From positions 806,001 through 870,000 of the forward strand of contig JAUKUA010000008.1 in assembly GCA_030549175.1 (NCBI GenBank): DNA of 64,000 nucleotides, in the 5' to 3' direction. Both the position numbers and the translations under genes were made by a program. Origin of the DNA: Lasiosphaeris hirsuta. Taxonomy: Eukaryota; Ascomycota; Sordariomycetes; Sordariales; Lasiosphaeriaceae. This document shows positions 21,991-33,011 of the stretch, piece by piece. A model generated the notes under the pieces. That model was not told the DNA's origin and made no database searches. It saw only the letters and a list, made by a program, of their open reading frames with translations. Positions within the stretch are counted from its first letter, which is position 1. The number at the start of each line of letters is the position of its first letter.

Positions 21991-22658
21991 GCTGAATTGC
22001 TTCAACTCTAGCTGAGTGTCCAGAACCGTTCCCCAATACAAAGATGGCGGGAGCTATTTTCGAAAATAAGCAGTTTTTGCCCTGACTCTTGAAATTTTCG
22101 TGTTGCTCATTTGACCGCTGGGAGACTTAAGTCAGTCTCTGCCCTCCAAGTCTCACGGCCACTCATACTTCCGTTGTTAGGGAAGGTGATTGTGACTGGA
22201 AGGCTTGACAACCGCGTCAGCAGGTGACACCCGGCACGGATGGATCGAAATTAGATTTAGGGGTTCATTAGACAGCCGCAATATCCGACCACATCAATCA
22301 GGGGCCTTGTGTCCAGCTGAACAGCCTTGGTGCCGACACAGCGTCTGAGGGTTGCAGTTCCCTTGTGATTGGCGAGGATATCCGATATCTCAGGCCCAGA
22401 ACCAATGTGGCGTAAGCGCCTCCGGACATTTACCCCACAGGAGACGCTCCGGTTTCGACATCGGGTCGTTATCTTGCACGCCGCGGACAGCCTAATATTG
22501 GCCGCACCCGGGGTTGGTATGTTCCCCCGACCATAAGATCTCGACTCTCTTGTATCATTCAAAAGCACGGCTTCCCCCACGACGTTCCCTCAGGGTTCAA
22601 TTCGCTTCACAACCTACTCTAGAGAAACTTTTCGGTCACAAGCGCGGGCAACGCATCG
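21991..22658. other. Intergenic, 5' flank of HET gene
   Basis: No gene seen. It presumably contains the promoter of the HET gene at 22659. Confidence 0.4.
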
Positions 22659-25439
22659 ATGGAGCAACCAAGGCGCTTCATTTTCGACAAGTCACATCCC
22701 AAATTCCGCGCCGCCCTCGTCGTCCTCATCGACCAAATATGGACTGTCATGTTCATGGCCGCAGTTCCCGGGGCCATATCAACAGTCATAATTATTGAGC
22801 TCCTTCGTATTCCCCTCCGCTTCATTTTCCCAAGCTGGCTCTACATCCCGGAGATCATTGCCTGCTCCATATGGCTCTTCAAGCTGTGGAATGAACGAAA
22901 GGACAGGCTCTGGCGAGATTTTCATACGCCTGAGGACTACGCGAACCAAGACCGCATCAACCCGAGCTTTCGCGAAGCTGTTTGGTTCCTCCCGTCCATT
23001 CCGGCCTTGATCTACTCCTGCTTCGTACTCCAAACCCGCACCGAGCTGTTTTGGGATATCCTGTGGCTGGTTTGCACGCCGGTGCTGCCTCGTCTGGTGG
23101 CGTACTTCGCGATAAGCTTCGTACTGGCTGTTTGCGCCCACCTCCTGGGCGAAAGACGGAGGGCGGCAATCCACCGACATTTCGAAGCCTTTGGATCGAA
23201 GGTATTCCGCGCCCCGCGACCTTTGCTATACGCGCTCTTTCGCGCTTTCAACCTGGCGCGAGACACCATGGAACGACATCGAAAGATGCGAGCGGAAAAC
23301 ACGATCCTTGCGGCAAGACTGCCGCAGGGTGTTCTTTACCAACACACTCCTCTGACCTCCCCCAAAAACCAATTTCGACTGCTCAAGCTCCATGCAGGGT
23401 TTCGGGGTCTTGCTTGTTCGCTGGTCGTTGAGCCGCTAGAGACGATTGCCTACTACGAGGCCATCTCGTGGGCTTGGGATCCTGAAGATCAGCGGGGCAC
23501 GCGTTCGCTCAAGATTGATGGAAGAGAGCTCGGCATCAGTCCGAGCATGTACCGGATTATCTCCGTGCTGGCACCTTTGTACGGGACTCGATATCTCTGG
23601 ATCGATGCTATTTGCATCGACCAGACGGAAAAACAAAGAGATGGAGAGGATTGCAATACCAAAGGCGATAAAACCGGCGAAGCCCAACCTTCTGCAGGTG
23701 ATCAAAAGAAACCGTCAGACGACGCCCAGGCCAAATTCCAGACTAATCCCCCGGCCAGACCATCCGAGAAAGAGGACCAGATCCCGTTGATGACGACCAT
23801 ATACAAGTCCGCTCACAGAGTGATCGCCTTCCCAGGTGTTGGCGAACTCGAAAACCTTGTAGCCGAGTTTGTTGGAGACCTGCAGCTTCACATCTCTATG
23901 CGACGTAATCCTGCCATCTTCCCCAACTTGGACCGATCGGACCATTTCCCATTCCGCGACAGGAGGAAGCCGTGGAAGGCTTTTTTTGAGCTTGTTCAGC
24001 AACGATTTTGGACCAGAGCCTGGATCATACAAGAGATGGTCGTTGCAAAGTCGGTTGCCATCCGCTACGGCCGTTCCGAGATTCCCTTAGATCTGCTTGG
24101 TTTCGTGGCCATGTCTTTCAAAACTCCTGAGCAGGGCATCACCCCGCTTTTTGCAAAAGACAAGGACTTCTACAACGGAAATTTCGAGGCGGGAAAGTAT
24201 GGCATCGACTTCATCGGCAGGCTTTACGGGCTGCATGCAGCGTATCGTCTCGATCCGGAAGACGCGGCGCTCTGTATGCCGCTATCAACTAGGGTGGAGA
24301 GGCCGCAGTCTCTCGACATTCTCCAGCTGCCTGACCTGCTCGTCGAGTGCGTTCAGTCTGGCGCGTCGATGCCGCATGACAAGGTTTGGGCTCTGTGTGG
24401 TCTGATCCGCGATGCCGAATGGAGCCGTCACATCAAGCTGCTAGAGCCAGACTACAAGTTGCCAAAGCGAGAGATTTACAAAAGAACTGCCTGGGCCGTT
24501 TTGGATCATGGAAGAAAGCGGCAGTTTGCTTTGCTTGGAATTGCCGGTGCCAATAAACCTGGGGACGATGGATCTCCGTCATGGGTACCAGACTTATCTC
24601 AGCTGCCAGCCCTGTATCCAATGGATAACCCAATGTACGGGTATGAGGCAGGTGGTAAAGACGAGGAGTCTTGCAGTGTTGAAATGGGGGAAGAAGAGGC
24701 AATAGTGGTTCAAGGCCTCACCGTCGACACTGTGGACGAGGTCGATAACGCCAACCCTCACATCGCCTATCATGGTGGTCTGTCGTCGGAAGAGATGAAG
24801 TACCAGGAGATGGGGTTCGTTGGCGCACCCAAGGTACTGCTGGCGGACCATATGAAGAAGATGCGAACCTGGTTGCTCAGGATCCGGCGGATGGCTGAAG
24901 CACATGAACGCCATGCCGAGGGCGTGTATTCGGCAACCAACGAGTCGCTACACCACGCCATCCTCCGCACTCTAATATGCGACGACGACAGCATGACCTT
25001 TCCAGCATCCAGAAAAACGCTCATAGACCTCGACCTCTGCACCTTTGAAGCCCTATGCAGCAGTGAACTGGAGATGCAAATGCCTTCAGCGTCATTGATT
25101 AGTCGAGTAGCCGGTATCTCGGAGATTGAGCTGCGGCTGAAGTCACAGCGAGCTTATGGGTTGATTGCGCGGCGAACAAAGGGCAGACAATTTGCCATGT
25201 CCAAAGGTGGCCTCATCATGATCGTGCCCAGCCAAGCTAAGACAGGGGATGTCATTGTGGTTTTCCGTGGTGCGAGGGTACCCTACTTGCTTCGCCCTGT
25301 GCCGGGGATAAGGGAGAGAAAATATACGCTCATCGGGGAAGCTTACGTCCACGGCATCATGCAAGGGGAGTGTTTCCCCGAGTCACCGGACATTGCGTCC
25401 CTGGGGCACTGTGAGTCGGAGACGTTCTGCATCGCCTGA
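22659..25439 (+). CDS. HET-domain protein with N-terminal transmembrane region
   Basis: Intact, intronless, 926 aa, ATG at 22659. The first ~200 residues hold several hydrophobic segments (about 20-75, including AAVPGAISTVIIIELL; about 106-126; and about 135-162, LVAYFAISFVLAVCAHLLG), so the protein is probably membrane-anchored. The HET domain follows: YYEAISWAWDPED (265-277), LWIDAICIDQ (313-322), a charged linker, then IYKSAHRVIAFPG, RAWIIQEMV (453-461) and DKVWALCGLI (574-583). The C-terminus (TGDVIVVFRGARVPYLLR, GEAYVHGIMQGE) matches the end of the HET protein at 17.6 kb. HET domains execute cell death in fungal non-self recognition. A membrane-bound form suggests sensing or signalling at a membrane, which is inference. 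Confidence 0.92.
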   Translation: MEQPRRFIFDKSHPKFRAALVVLIDQIWTVMFMAAVPGAISTVIIIELLRIPLRFIFPSWLYIPEIIACSIWLFKLWNERKDRLWRDFHTPEDYANQDRINPSFREAVWFLPSIPALIYSCFVLQTRTELFWDILWLVCTPVLPRLVAYFAISFVLAVCAHLLGERRRAAIHRHFEAFGSKVFRAPRPLLYALFRAFNLARDTMERHRKMRAENTILAARLPQGVLYQHTPLTSPKNQFRLLKLHAGFRGLACSLVVEPLETIAYYEAISWAWDPEDQRGTRSLKIDGRELGISPSMYRIISVLAPLYGTRYLWIDAICIDQTEKQRDGEDCNTKGDKTGEAQPSAGDQKKPSDDAQAKFQTNPPARPSEKEDQIPLMTTIYKSAHRVIAFPGVGELENLVAEFVGDLQLHISMRRNPAIFPNLDRSDHFPFRDRRKPWKAFFELVQQRFWTRAWIIQEMVVAKSVAIRYGRSEIPLDLLGFVAMSFKTPEQGITPLFAKDKDFYNGNFEAGKYGIDFIGRLYGLHAAYRLDPEDAALCMPLSTRVERPQSLDILQLPDLLVECVQSGASMPHDKVWALCGLIRDAEWSRHIKLLEPDYKLPKREIYKRTAWAVLDHGRKRQFALLGIAGANKPGDDGSPSWVPDLSQLPALYPMDNPMYGYEAGGKDEESCSVEMGEEEAIVVQGLTVDTVDEVDNANPHIAYHGGLSSEEMKYQEMGFVGAPKVLLADHMKKMRTWLLRIRRMAEAHERHAEGVYSATNESLHHAILRTLICDDDSMTFPASRKTLIDLDLCTFEALCSSELEMQMPSASLISRVAGISEIELRLKSQRAYGLIARRTKGRQFAMSKGGLIMIVPSQAKTGDVIVVFRGARVPYLLRPVPGIRERKYTLIGEAYVHGIMQGECFPESPDIASLGHCESETFCIA

Positions 25440-25469
25440 TCATGAGCGTCTCTGGCCTGCAATCTAAAG

Positions 25470-25700
25470 TACTGTGTTTCTGACAAGTAGTTACTGTGGA
25501 TTCAGATATCCCAGTTCTGGGCCCCTTCGTTACAAGGTGTCACAAACTACCACTGCACCAAAAAGCACAGGTAACGTTCAATTACTTCATGCAGTGGTAG
25601 TTGCTGTATATCTGAAGACAATCAAGCTGTTGCAACTCCATCAATTCCACCGAATCCAGTGTGCAGCGCTTCTGACACATAGGCACAGAACCACGGTGTG
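25470..25700 (+). mobile_element. LTR-like relic of the same copia family, with a 13-bp hairpin
   Basis: The stretch TTGCAACTCCATCAATTCCA to GCAGCGCTTCTGACA is clearly similar to the complement of 12850-12900 in the copia LTR relic. Upstream, AACTACCACTGCA (25545-25557) and TGCAGTGGTAGTT (25590-25602) form a perfect 13-bp stem. No coding part is attached, so this is a solo or truncated LTR. Confidence 0.5.
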
Positions 25701-25785
25701 TAAGCCAGGGGCTATTCTAGCGCGAGCTTACAGAGATAAGGGAATTCCACCCCCGATTTAGGGCTGAATGACCCTATTTAGTTGA

Positions 25786-26640
25786 TCAAACAGGCCTTGT
25801 CACCCAGCTGTGTAGCCCCCGACTGCGTAATCTTGACATGGCTTTTCGGCCTCCTGGGTGCCTTTGGTAGCGCCACACAGCCGCGGCACGTCCCACGCGG
25901 CACCGCTTACAGAGCGCATCGCTGGTTGTCAAAAACCCCGTCACCAGGTATGCCTTTCGACCGTCGCACTCGTCCAGGATCTGGTTCACGTCTCGAGTGT
26001 AGAGTTCGTTCCGCATCAGTTTCTCAAAATACTCCTTCGGGTTCGGGAGCGTATATAGTGTTGGGAGTGGGGCACTCCCAGGCGCACAGGCACACAGGGT
26101 GCCGCGCCTGCACAGGCCAATAGGCCTATGCTCCAGCCACCACCTAACCTATTTCCTCGCGCAGGTGCAAGACCACTTCCTGGATCTTACGCCTACTCTC
26201 CATACTCCATAGCAGATAGTAGCAATACAGCACATTGCCACTTCAACATATAGCGCTTGACTTCTTTCGAGTCGAGCTTCACCGTCGCGTCGTCGCCCCG
26301 GCCCGCGCCGATGCCGAAGAGGGCCATCAGCGACGCCTTCAAGCTTGCATCTCTCGCATTGCGCAAAAAATCGACCTGACTCGCCGACTTGGAAGCTGGG
26401 GGTAGAATGTCAGGGATGACTTGGTTCATGTTGTGACTTGGCTCCACATCGCCGCCCAACGGCTCTTTTGGCGCGTATCGTTGGAGAGGAAGATATTTGT
26501 TTGCCACCATCCTGCACATCATCTTTGGGATCTCGGCGGCTGAGCATGGCTCGCTGAGGAGGAAGTACCGGCGCTGCTGCTCCATCATCTCGAGTTCGAA
26601 ACGAGCACGATGCTTCGAACATTGTGATTGGACTCAAGTG
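25786..26640 (-). pseudogene. Broken conserved fungal gene split by a 190-bp element
   Basis: The upstream part (26637-26249) encodes YFLLSEPCSAAEIPKMMCRM and DSKEVKRY. The downstream part (26058-25786) encodes PNPKEYFEKLMRNELYTRDV and GRKAYLVTGFLTTSD. These read as two halves of one conserved but uncharacterised fungal protein, interrupted exactly where the 26059-26248 element sits. The frame does not resume cleanly, so the gene is dead. It is transcribed away from the CHAT-NB-ARC relic, with which it shares an intergenic region of about 100 bp, so the two once formed a divergent pair. Confidence 0.6.
26059..26248 (-). mobile_element. 190-bp insertion R2, copy 1, TGTTG/CAACA ends with 5-bp target duplication
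   Basis: Bounded by TGTTG and CAACA and flanked on both sides by TATAG, a perfect 5-bp target-site duplication. It is nearly the same length as, and the reverse complement of, 57019-57207. Many differences between the copies are C/T or G/A. TG...CA ends with a 5-bp duplication fit a solo LTR or a small TRIM-type element. It is GC-rich and contains palindromes (for example GGGAGTGGGGCACTCCC). Confidence 0.75.
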
Positions 26641-26715
26641 CAGCCAGCAGGTGGCGCGCGACTAGACCAAAACCATCCTCGTCGTCATCCCTGAACCCTA
26701 AAAAGCAAAACCTCA

Positions 26716-29700
26716 TTGGCTGTGGAACGCACGTTCTCAGCTTTGCTAAGTCTCGACCTACCTATCTGGGCCGTTTCTATCAACATCGACGCCGAGCGCC
26801 CACCCGAGTCTTTTACTCTCCGAGATTCCTTAACACCAGCCGAAAAATCCGAGTGTGCTTGGTATCTTCAGGGTTACGCTCAGCAATCACCTTTCTCCGT
26901 CACTCGTGCAGAGAAGGCGGCGGCGCTAGTTGCTTCATACCCCAGGAGCATTATTTCCCAGCTGGAACTACAAAAGACCTCTGAAACCCGCGTCACCGGC
27001 GGCGGGAAGAAGTCGGTACTGATCGAGGTATCCAAAGGTACTGTCTCCGCGGACAGCACCGTTCATCAGCTTTGGTGGGAGGTACTGGAAGATGGAAAGA
27101 ATTAGGATCTCGAAGGCGTTTCTGAGATAGACATTCGCCTTCGGAGGCTCCTTGAACATGGTGATCCCCCAGTTGCGAAGGAGCCAGGAGTGCTCACTCG
27201 AGTCCACACGTGGCCAAGCGTTGCTGATTTCCAAATGGTCAATGTCTTGATGGTGGTTACCTGGGACCTGAGCGAGGGATCCGCCTCGTACCAAGACATC
27301 AGCCCGTTCGTGTCCTCCGGCATCCTATCGGGCATCAGGAGTCATCTCGAGGAGATCAATAGTCCTGTTCGACTTCGCCCCGAAATTGTCCACCCGGGCA
27401 CTTTTACCGCTTTAGAAGAGCACCTGGAGTCAATCAGGGATCGACTCGGGACCGGATACTATGCTATCGTTTCACTTTAACATGCACGGTGCCGTCAAGA
27501 TGCGAAAGGGAACCAAGGCAAAAGCGGCATACCTATATTTCAACCACTCCCAGGAGAATAGAAAGGTAGCCGTGGATGCTGACAGAGTGGGACGTCTGCT
27601 GCAGACACACGGGGTCGGGATCGCAGTACTAAACGCATGCGAATCAGCTCGAGCAAACGCCGGAGACTACGCAAATATCGCCAAGGCGTTTTACCGCCAC
27701 GGAGTCAACAATGTCCTCGCCATGTCGTTCAAGGTCTCGAGCCACCCTGCCGAGATCTTCTTAGGGTTCTTCTACCACTCGTTGCTGGTCCCGGGACAGC
27801 CATTCTCGCAAGCTGCCACCACAGCTCACGTCGCCTCGTGCAAATCTCCCACTCGCCATGCCAGGTTTGGCTTGGATGTTTCTGTCACGGATTGGTTTAT
27901 TCCGGTCACTTACTCATCAGGCGTAGACATACTGTAAGTTGTGCAGCATGAGAATGACAAACCCACCGAGCAAGACGCTTCCTGTTACCCTACCACATTG
28001 ATGGTGACGGTTCCTCGCAGGTATTCGGCTGCGAGTTCGATCTTTTCCGCCTTGAAAAAGCGATCGCACATCATGGCCGGGTGTATTCGCACGGCCTGGC
28101 CGGTGTGGGAAAAACCGCCCTCCTCCAATTCGGCTGCGCCTTGCGGCGGGAGACTTTCTTCATGAGTGCCGTTGTATACTTGGATTTTGACTCAGCCGAA
28201 CTGCAGACTGCAGGCGCGGTCTTGAAACACATTCTCTTTCAGCTTTTGGCATATGGAGGGGGCCCAAAACTGGGTGCTTGATTCTGGACGCTCGAATCCC
28301 AAGACTTTGCATCATGGGACATCGAATCACTTGAACAAGCCGTTGTTGAGATCTTGGCAGATTAAACCGTGCTACTCTTTCTGGACAACCTGCACACCGC
28401 TTTTTCGATCCTCCCACCCCCTTTGTGTCCAGGCGCGCTTGCTGAGAAAACGCTCGGGACATTGGCGATATTCTCCAGCGGCTGTTTGAGCCCAGCAACG
28501 TGCCCAGTGCTAACCATCGTATTGTTCTGGCCGGCAGCCGGGATGACCTCTCCTTCCTAAAGCCCAACTTCTCAACGTGGAACGATGTGCGACCCATCCA
28601 ACTTTGTCCCCTAGACCTGGCGGCAGGAATGGAGCTCGTCTAACATGTTATCAGGCGGAGCGGATTACTCACAGCGGCCCCGAATCATGCAGATCCCTAC
28701 ACAATGGAGCTCCTTGTTTCGCTCCTTGATGGTATGCCTGCTGCGATACATGAGGTGCTGTCGTGGGCCAAGTTCTCAGGCATCCGGCTAGAAGACTACT
28801 TTGATTTTACGCATCGCGACAGGATGAGGCCGTTCCTTGATGGAACCGATGACGAGTTCGACAAGATCCCGGACTACTACCTCTTGACCCAAATAACCAA
28901 CTTGCTATGCCTACTCCCGGACCGCCTCGCAGCGCCACTTATTCTTCTCACCAGCTTTTGGCGTAAAGGTCCAGTGGTGATCCCTCTTTGGGACGACGTC
29001 ATTCGAAACCAAGTCGATATCGATGAGCGTTCCGCTACCCACGCGATCGAGATTGCCGTAGATCGAGGTTTAGTCCGACGGGGTCCACAATTCAGCATTG
29101 AATGGATGAGCCCCCTTCTTTCTCTAGTCGCACCGAGAATTTGCTACGTCCTGCAGAAAATCAAAGACGCCGCAGATCGAAGCATGACATCAGAAATCTT
29201 AACGGACGAAGACAACGTGATCTTGATGTTCTTCAAATCGAAGACAAACAGTATCAAGGCCTCCAATATTACTTGGAATTCCACTGGTGGGACTGCAGAC
29301 AGGACTTTCATGGAATTTCACAAATGGTATTCCAATGCTATAGGCGTCCTATACTTAATTACAGTCTCGGGGTCTTTTGAGGAGGGTATTGATGTGGGAG
29401 AAATGCAGCCAACATACGCCCCCAATGTTCTTCAACATGCTCACCCTGGTCGATATGTCCTTGGCAACCCGGGACACTCACAATTGGCCTTGGCACCTGT
29501 TAAGCACCTTCATCGACAATTTCGTCGTCATTGCAACGCCGACAGAGTTCAGGATGGCCGTTGATCGTTATGAGTAGCTCTTGCGGAAGTTTATCGATTT
29601 GAACGGCCGACACGCCATCTTCCCAGACATACAGGCGCCTGTCCTTTATACTATACAGTTCCTAATCCGCGTTCGACGGAAGCTTGGCCATGACAGCTCG

Positions 29701-30552
29701 GAAGGGCAACGAACATCGCATCAAGACTTGCATCAGCTAGCTGAAGATATTCTCGCTAGCTCGGAGGAGAAATACGGCCCCCTTGAGGGCTATTCCTCTC
29801 TCTACGGGAAGGGCTATGTTCTTCGTAACAGGTTTATCGTGGCCGCGATCAACGGAGAGAGACGACCCGAGGTTCTGAAAGCACTTAGTGAAGACGTTCT
29901 AGAGATTGACGAGGCGACAAGCCGGGCGCTTGACGCTGTCATTAGAGGACAAGAGGAGGTTCCGGCAACCTCTCAAAGCGAGGCAGACAAAGATGCTGCC
30001 AACGAAGGGATAGCGGCACATGGGCAACCCGTTAGCCATAGTGTACCACATGCCACCCCCGGCACAATTTGTTCTTACCAGCTGCTAAAAACTTACCACG
30101 CCACGCGCCGAGACATGGTGACCAGCCTCATTGAACTTGTTCAAAATGCGCGGGAATCGGATGCTGCGGAATCAGCGAATTGGAAGCAGCAACTTGTTTT
30201 ATTATACTTAAAGCGAGACTGGCGGAAACGCAAGTGGTGGTGCCCTCTTTGCAAGCACGAAGCCGGCGCCCTTCACGGCGAGGTTGACAGGCGACGCGAA
30301 TGGGCGCTTGGTAATGAACGAGATCCCTGCCTACATCCTCATGTGACTCGTTTCGGCTCTGCGACTGCTGAAATCGGGTCGCTGTGGCTGGTCTGCCCAA
30401 TTTTGTGCTCAAGGCGCCGAGGAGTATTCCGGGGGTGGCGGGTTTGCTGGCCGACTCTAGCATCTTTTCATTGCCGTTTGACCCCCATCAGTTCTGCAGG
30501 GTGCTGCGGCCCTGCTAAGCTGTATTTAGCTAGGCCCAGGATGAGGATATGA
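26716..30552 (+). pseudogene. CHAT-NB-ARC NLR-like receptor, disrupted
   Basis: A large fungal NLR-type gene reads through many breaks. The N-terminal CHAT (caspase-HetF-associated) protease part shows the His motif as HFNMHG at about 27474 and the Cys motif as LNACESARANAG at about 27630. Next is a probable intron after 27935 (GTAAGT). An NB-ARC/NACHT-type NTPase follows: GLAGVGKTALL (Walker A, about 28096), LLFLDNLH (Walker B, about 28372) and LAGSRDDLSFL (about 28530). A long helical C-terminal region runs to about 30.4 kb. Disruptions: TAG 27103, a one-base insertion near 27472 just before the CHAT His motif, TGA 28279, TAA 28363, a frame change near 28450, TAA 28641, a frame change near 29380 and TAG 29575. 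The nonsense codons fit CAG, CAA or TGG changed by CpA to TpA. Intact relatives are candidate immune or incompatibility receptors with a caspase-like effector. Confidence 0.8.
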
Positions 30553-31773
30553 GGTGTCAAAGTGGCTCATCCACATGAGTGGCTACTTGATAGAATGTCT
30601 GCGTGTGAGCACTTTGGAGCAATTCGGAGTGATGGAGCCACATTCACGTGCAGCCAAACGTGCTTGGAAGGCTTTTCAAAAGAGCCAAGAAATGCGATGC
30701 ACATGCGCAACTATCTCCATGATCTGATTGGTTGACTGAATCAAGCGTTTTGACAAAAAGGCATGTATTATCTTGCAACGGCCTGCTGAAAAACTCGGGC
30801 GCCCCCGCAACCTATCCACAACAAAACGACTCGCGCTGGGTCACAATGAACGCCATCGCCGAAGTCGCAACTTCGAATTGCTAGTCAATCTCGTGATCTG
30901 CGTCCTCTCGGCCCCAGATTGGCAAACTATGTTACGGTGGCAAGACTTCGCTTTCTTACATCCCTAACGACACTACGCTCAGGCTATTCCTCGGGCGCGG
31001 CAAAGACGGCATCGCCATCACGGGCCACTGCCTGGACTAAGGACCATGTTGATTCAGTTTTAGACCGCGACTTGGTCATCCTTCGGCTTCTGTCCTTTTA
31101 GATCATACGTAGCTAAGCTATGCCGTCCCGCTGATTTGGGGTTGAGTGCGGTAGATATGCGTGCACGGCCTATGTGCTTCTCGCCATGATGTTTCCCTAA
31201 CCCGCTTGTACCCCGCGCAGGTCCCCGTCCTGCGGGGGTCAGGAGCTGAAACTAACTTGGCAACAGCTCCAAATGGTCAAACCAAAGTCAAACCGCCGCT
31301 TTGTGCACCTAAATGTAAGGGCCGCCCAACTTGAGCTTTAATTGGTGGGAACCAACGTTTTGACTTTAGCCCACTTTGGTGTGTGTTGTGCGCGAGGATA
31401 CATTTGATTCCACTCGAGATACTAGATGTAGCTACGGACTGTAGGTACATGCTTACTCGTTCTCAATTGCTAGCGCTCTAATCAAACCCAACCGTCACCC
31501 ACCCACACTCCTCCGCACGGTTAAGATACTTAACATTCTGCGACGCCAACGCTGAATAACCGTTCGCAACCCCTTTGTACCCTTGATACGTCCTTTAGCC
31601 CGCTTATATTCCCCAGATTCCGTCGCATAATATTTCTGGTATTTCACTCTGTCATGGTCGCTTATGTCGATCCTTTATTCGAAAGCTGCCAGCTTTTGTC
31701 GCTTGGCTTTTTTTTCCGAACCAAAACATTGCCCACGGGCGATTTTGATCGGCGCACTTCATCACGAACAACC
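30553..31773. other. Intergenic, no gene seen
   Basis: No supported coding region. The last few hundred bases form the presumed promoter of the 7-TM gene at 31774. Confidence 0.45.
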
Positions 31774-33011
31774 ATGAATAACGACATTGTTGGCGACCGT
31801 TCAGCCAAGACCAATGTCGCGATATGGGTCTTGATCAGCTCATCGGCTGCCTTCCTGTTTGGCCGCCTGTGGTGCCGGCATCGCTCTGCCAAGTTGTGGT
31901 GGGATGACTTGCTACTTACCATCTCATGGGTAGGTACATACACACCGATGAAGAGCAATCCCTTTTGATGCCCTACCGATCCATGTACTCATTCAACCCT
32001 TCGCATATAACAGATTCTCCTCCTAGTAGCAGCCGCGCTAGTAAGCCGCCTCATTGCCGTCGGCCCCACAACCGACCGCTCCTCTGGCGCCAGGAAGCGA
32101 TTTTTCTTCCAGCTCCAAAACACATCGATATTGCTTACAACAATAGCAACGTGTTGGAGTAAAGTTGCCTTTGCCATTACCTTGACGCGGCTTGCTCGAC
32201 ACAAAATCCAGCTGTGGTTCCTTTGGCTGATCATGGCGACTACGAATCTAATCCTTATCCCGGGTATAACATCCACATTCATCCCGGCATGCAATGACCC
32301 GAGAGCAAGGTTTCGGCTTGTGGGTAGGCTATGTTGGGACCTTGGTGTCTTGCAGTCACTAGGTGGAGCAACGATTCGTACGGAGCCTCTCTCTTCCCAT
32401 CGACCGTATTTAGTGCAGTCACAAAAGAACAGAGCTGACCGGTTAAACTTCTTGCAGTCTACGGTGGCATCATTGACATTCTTCTCGCTCTCTTCCCGTA
32501 CCTTATCCTTCGTAAGACACAGTTGGAAACCCGTGAGAAAATTGCCCTCACGGTTGCCATGAGCCTCGGTGCTTTGACAGGAGTCATTGTCATCCTCCGG
32601 ACCTTTTACGGACTTGTCCAGGGTGATTATAACTTTGGTTTGTGACCCAAACAAACCCCAATACTCCTTTCCTAGCCCAAGACTAATAAACACCAAACAG
32701 ATTTCATGATCTTCATTTCCATTTTCAATTTCCTCGAACCCTGCGTCACCATCATCGCACAGGCAATTCCCATGTTTCGGGTGTTGTTCGTGAATAGTGC
32801 TGCTAAAAGGGGCACGTGTGAGTCCTCTAAGCCGTATATCAACCCCTCGCCGGTTTCTTCACAAAGATCGCGTGGCATGTCAGTAGGCGTGAAGCCGAGT
32901 TCTTTGTTAGAGAGTGAGACTTGGTATGATAGAGGGCCAGAGTCAGGGGCTAACGAGGGGCTGGGGGGGATACATGGGCTTGGAGAAGTAAAGGCACATA
33001 CGAGGGGATGA
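31774..33011 (+). CDS. Rhodopsin-domain integral membrane protein (PTH11/SAT20-like), four exons
   Basis: Exons 31774-31929, 32014-32377, 32458-32637 and 32701-33011 give 336 aa with consistent phases (donors GTAGGT, GTACGG, GTTTGT). It is a 7-TM protein of the fungal rhodopsin-like family. TM1 is VAIWVLISSSAAFLFGRLW, followed by KLWWDDLLLTISW, the characteristic short loop with acidic residues before TM2. Then come ILLLVAAALVSRLIAVG, VAFAITLTRLARH, LWFLWLIMATTNLIL, CWDLGVLQSLGGATILYGGI, ALFPYLILRKTQLE, IALTVAMSLGALTGVIVI and FISIFNFLEPCVTIIAQAIP. Conserved Cys residues near the extracellular loop (CND, CWD) are present. Some members (PTH11) act in surface sensing and most are uncharacterised. 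The second intron's donor is the least certain (an alternative at 32324 would drop CWDLG). Confidence 0.82.
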
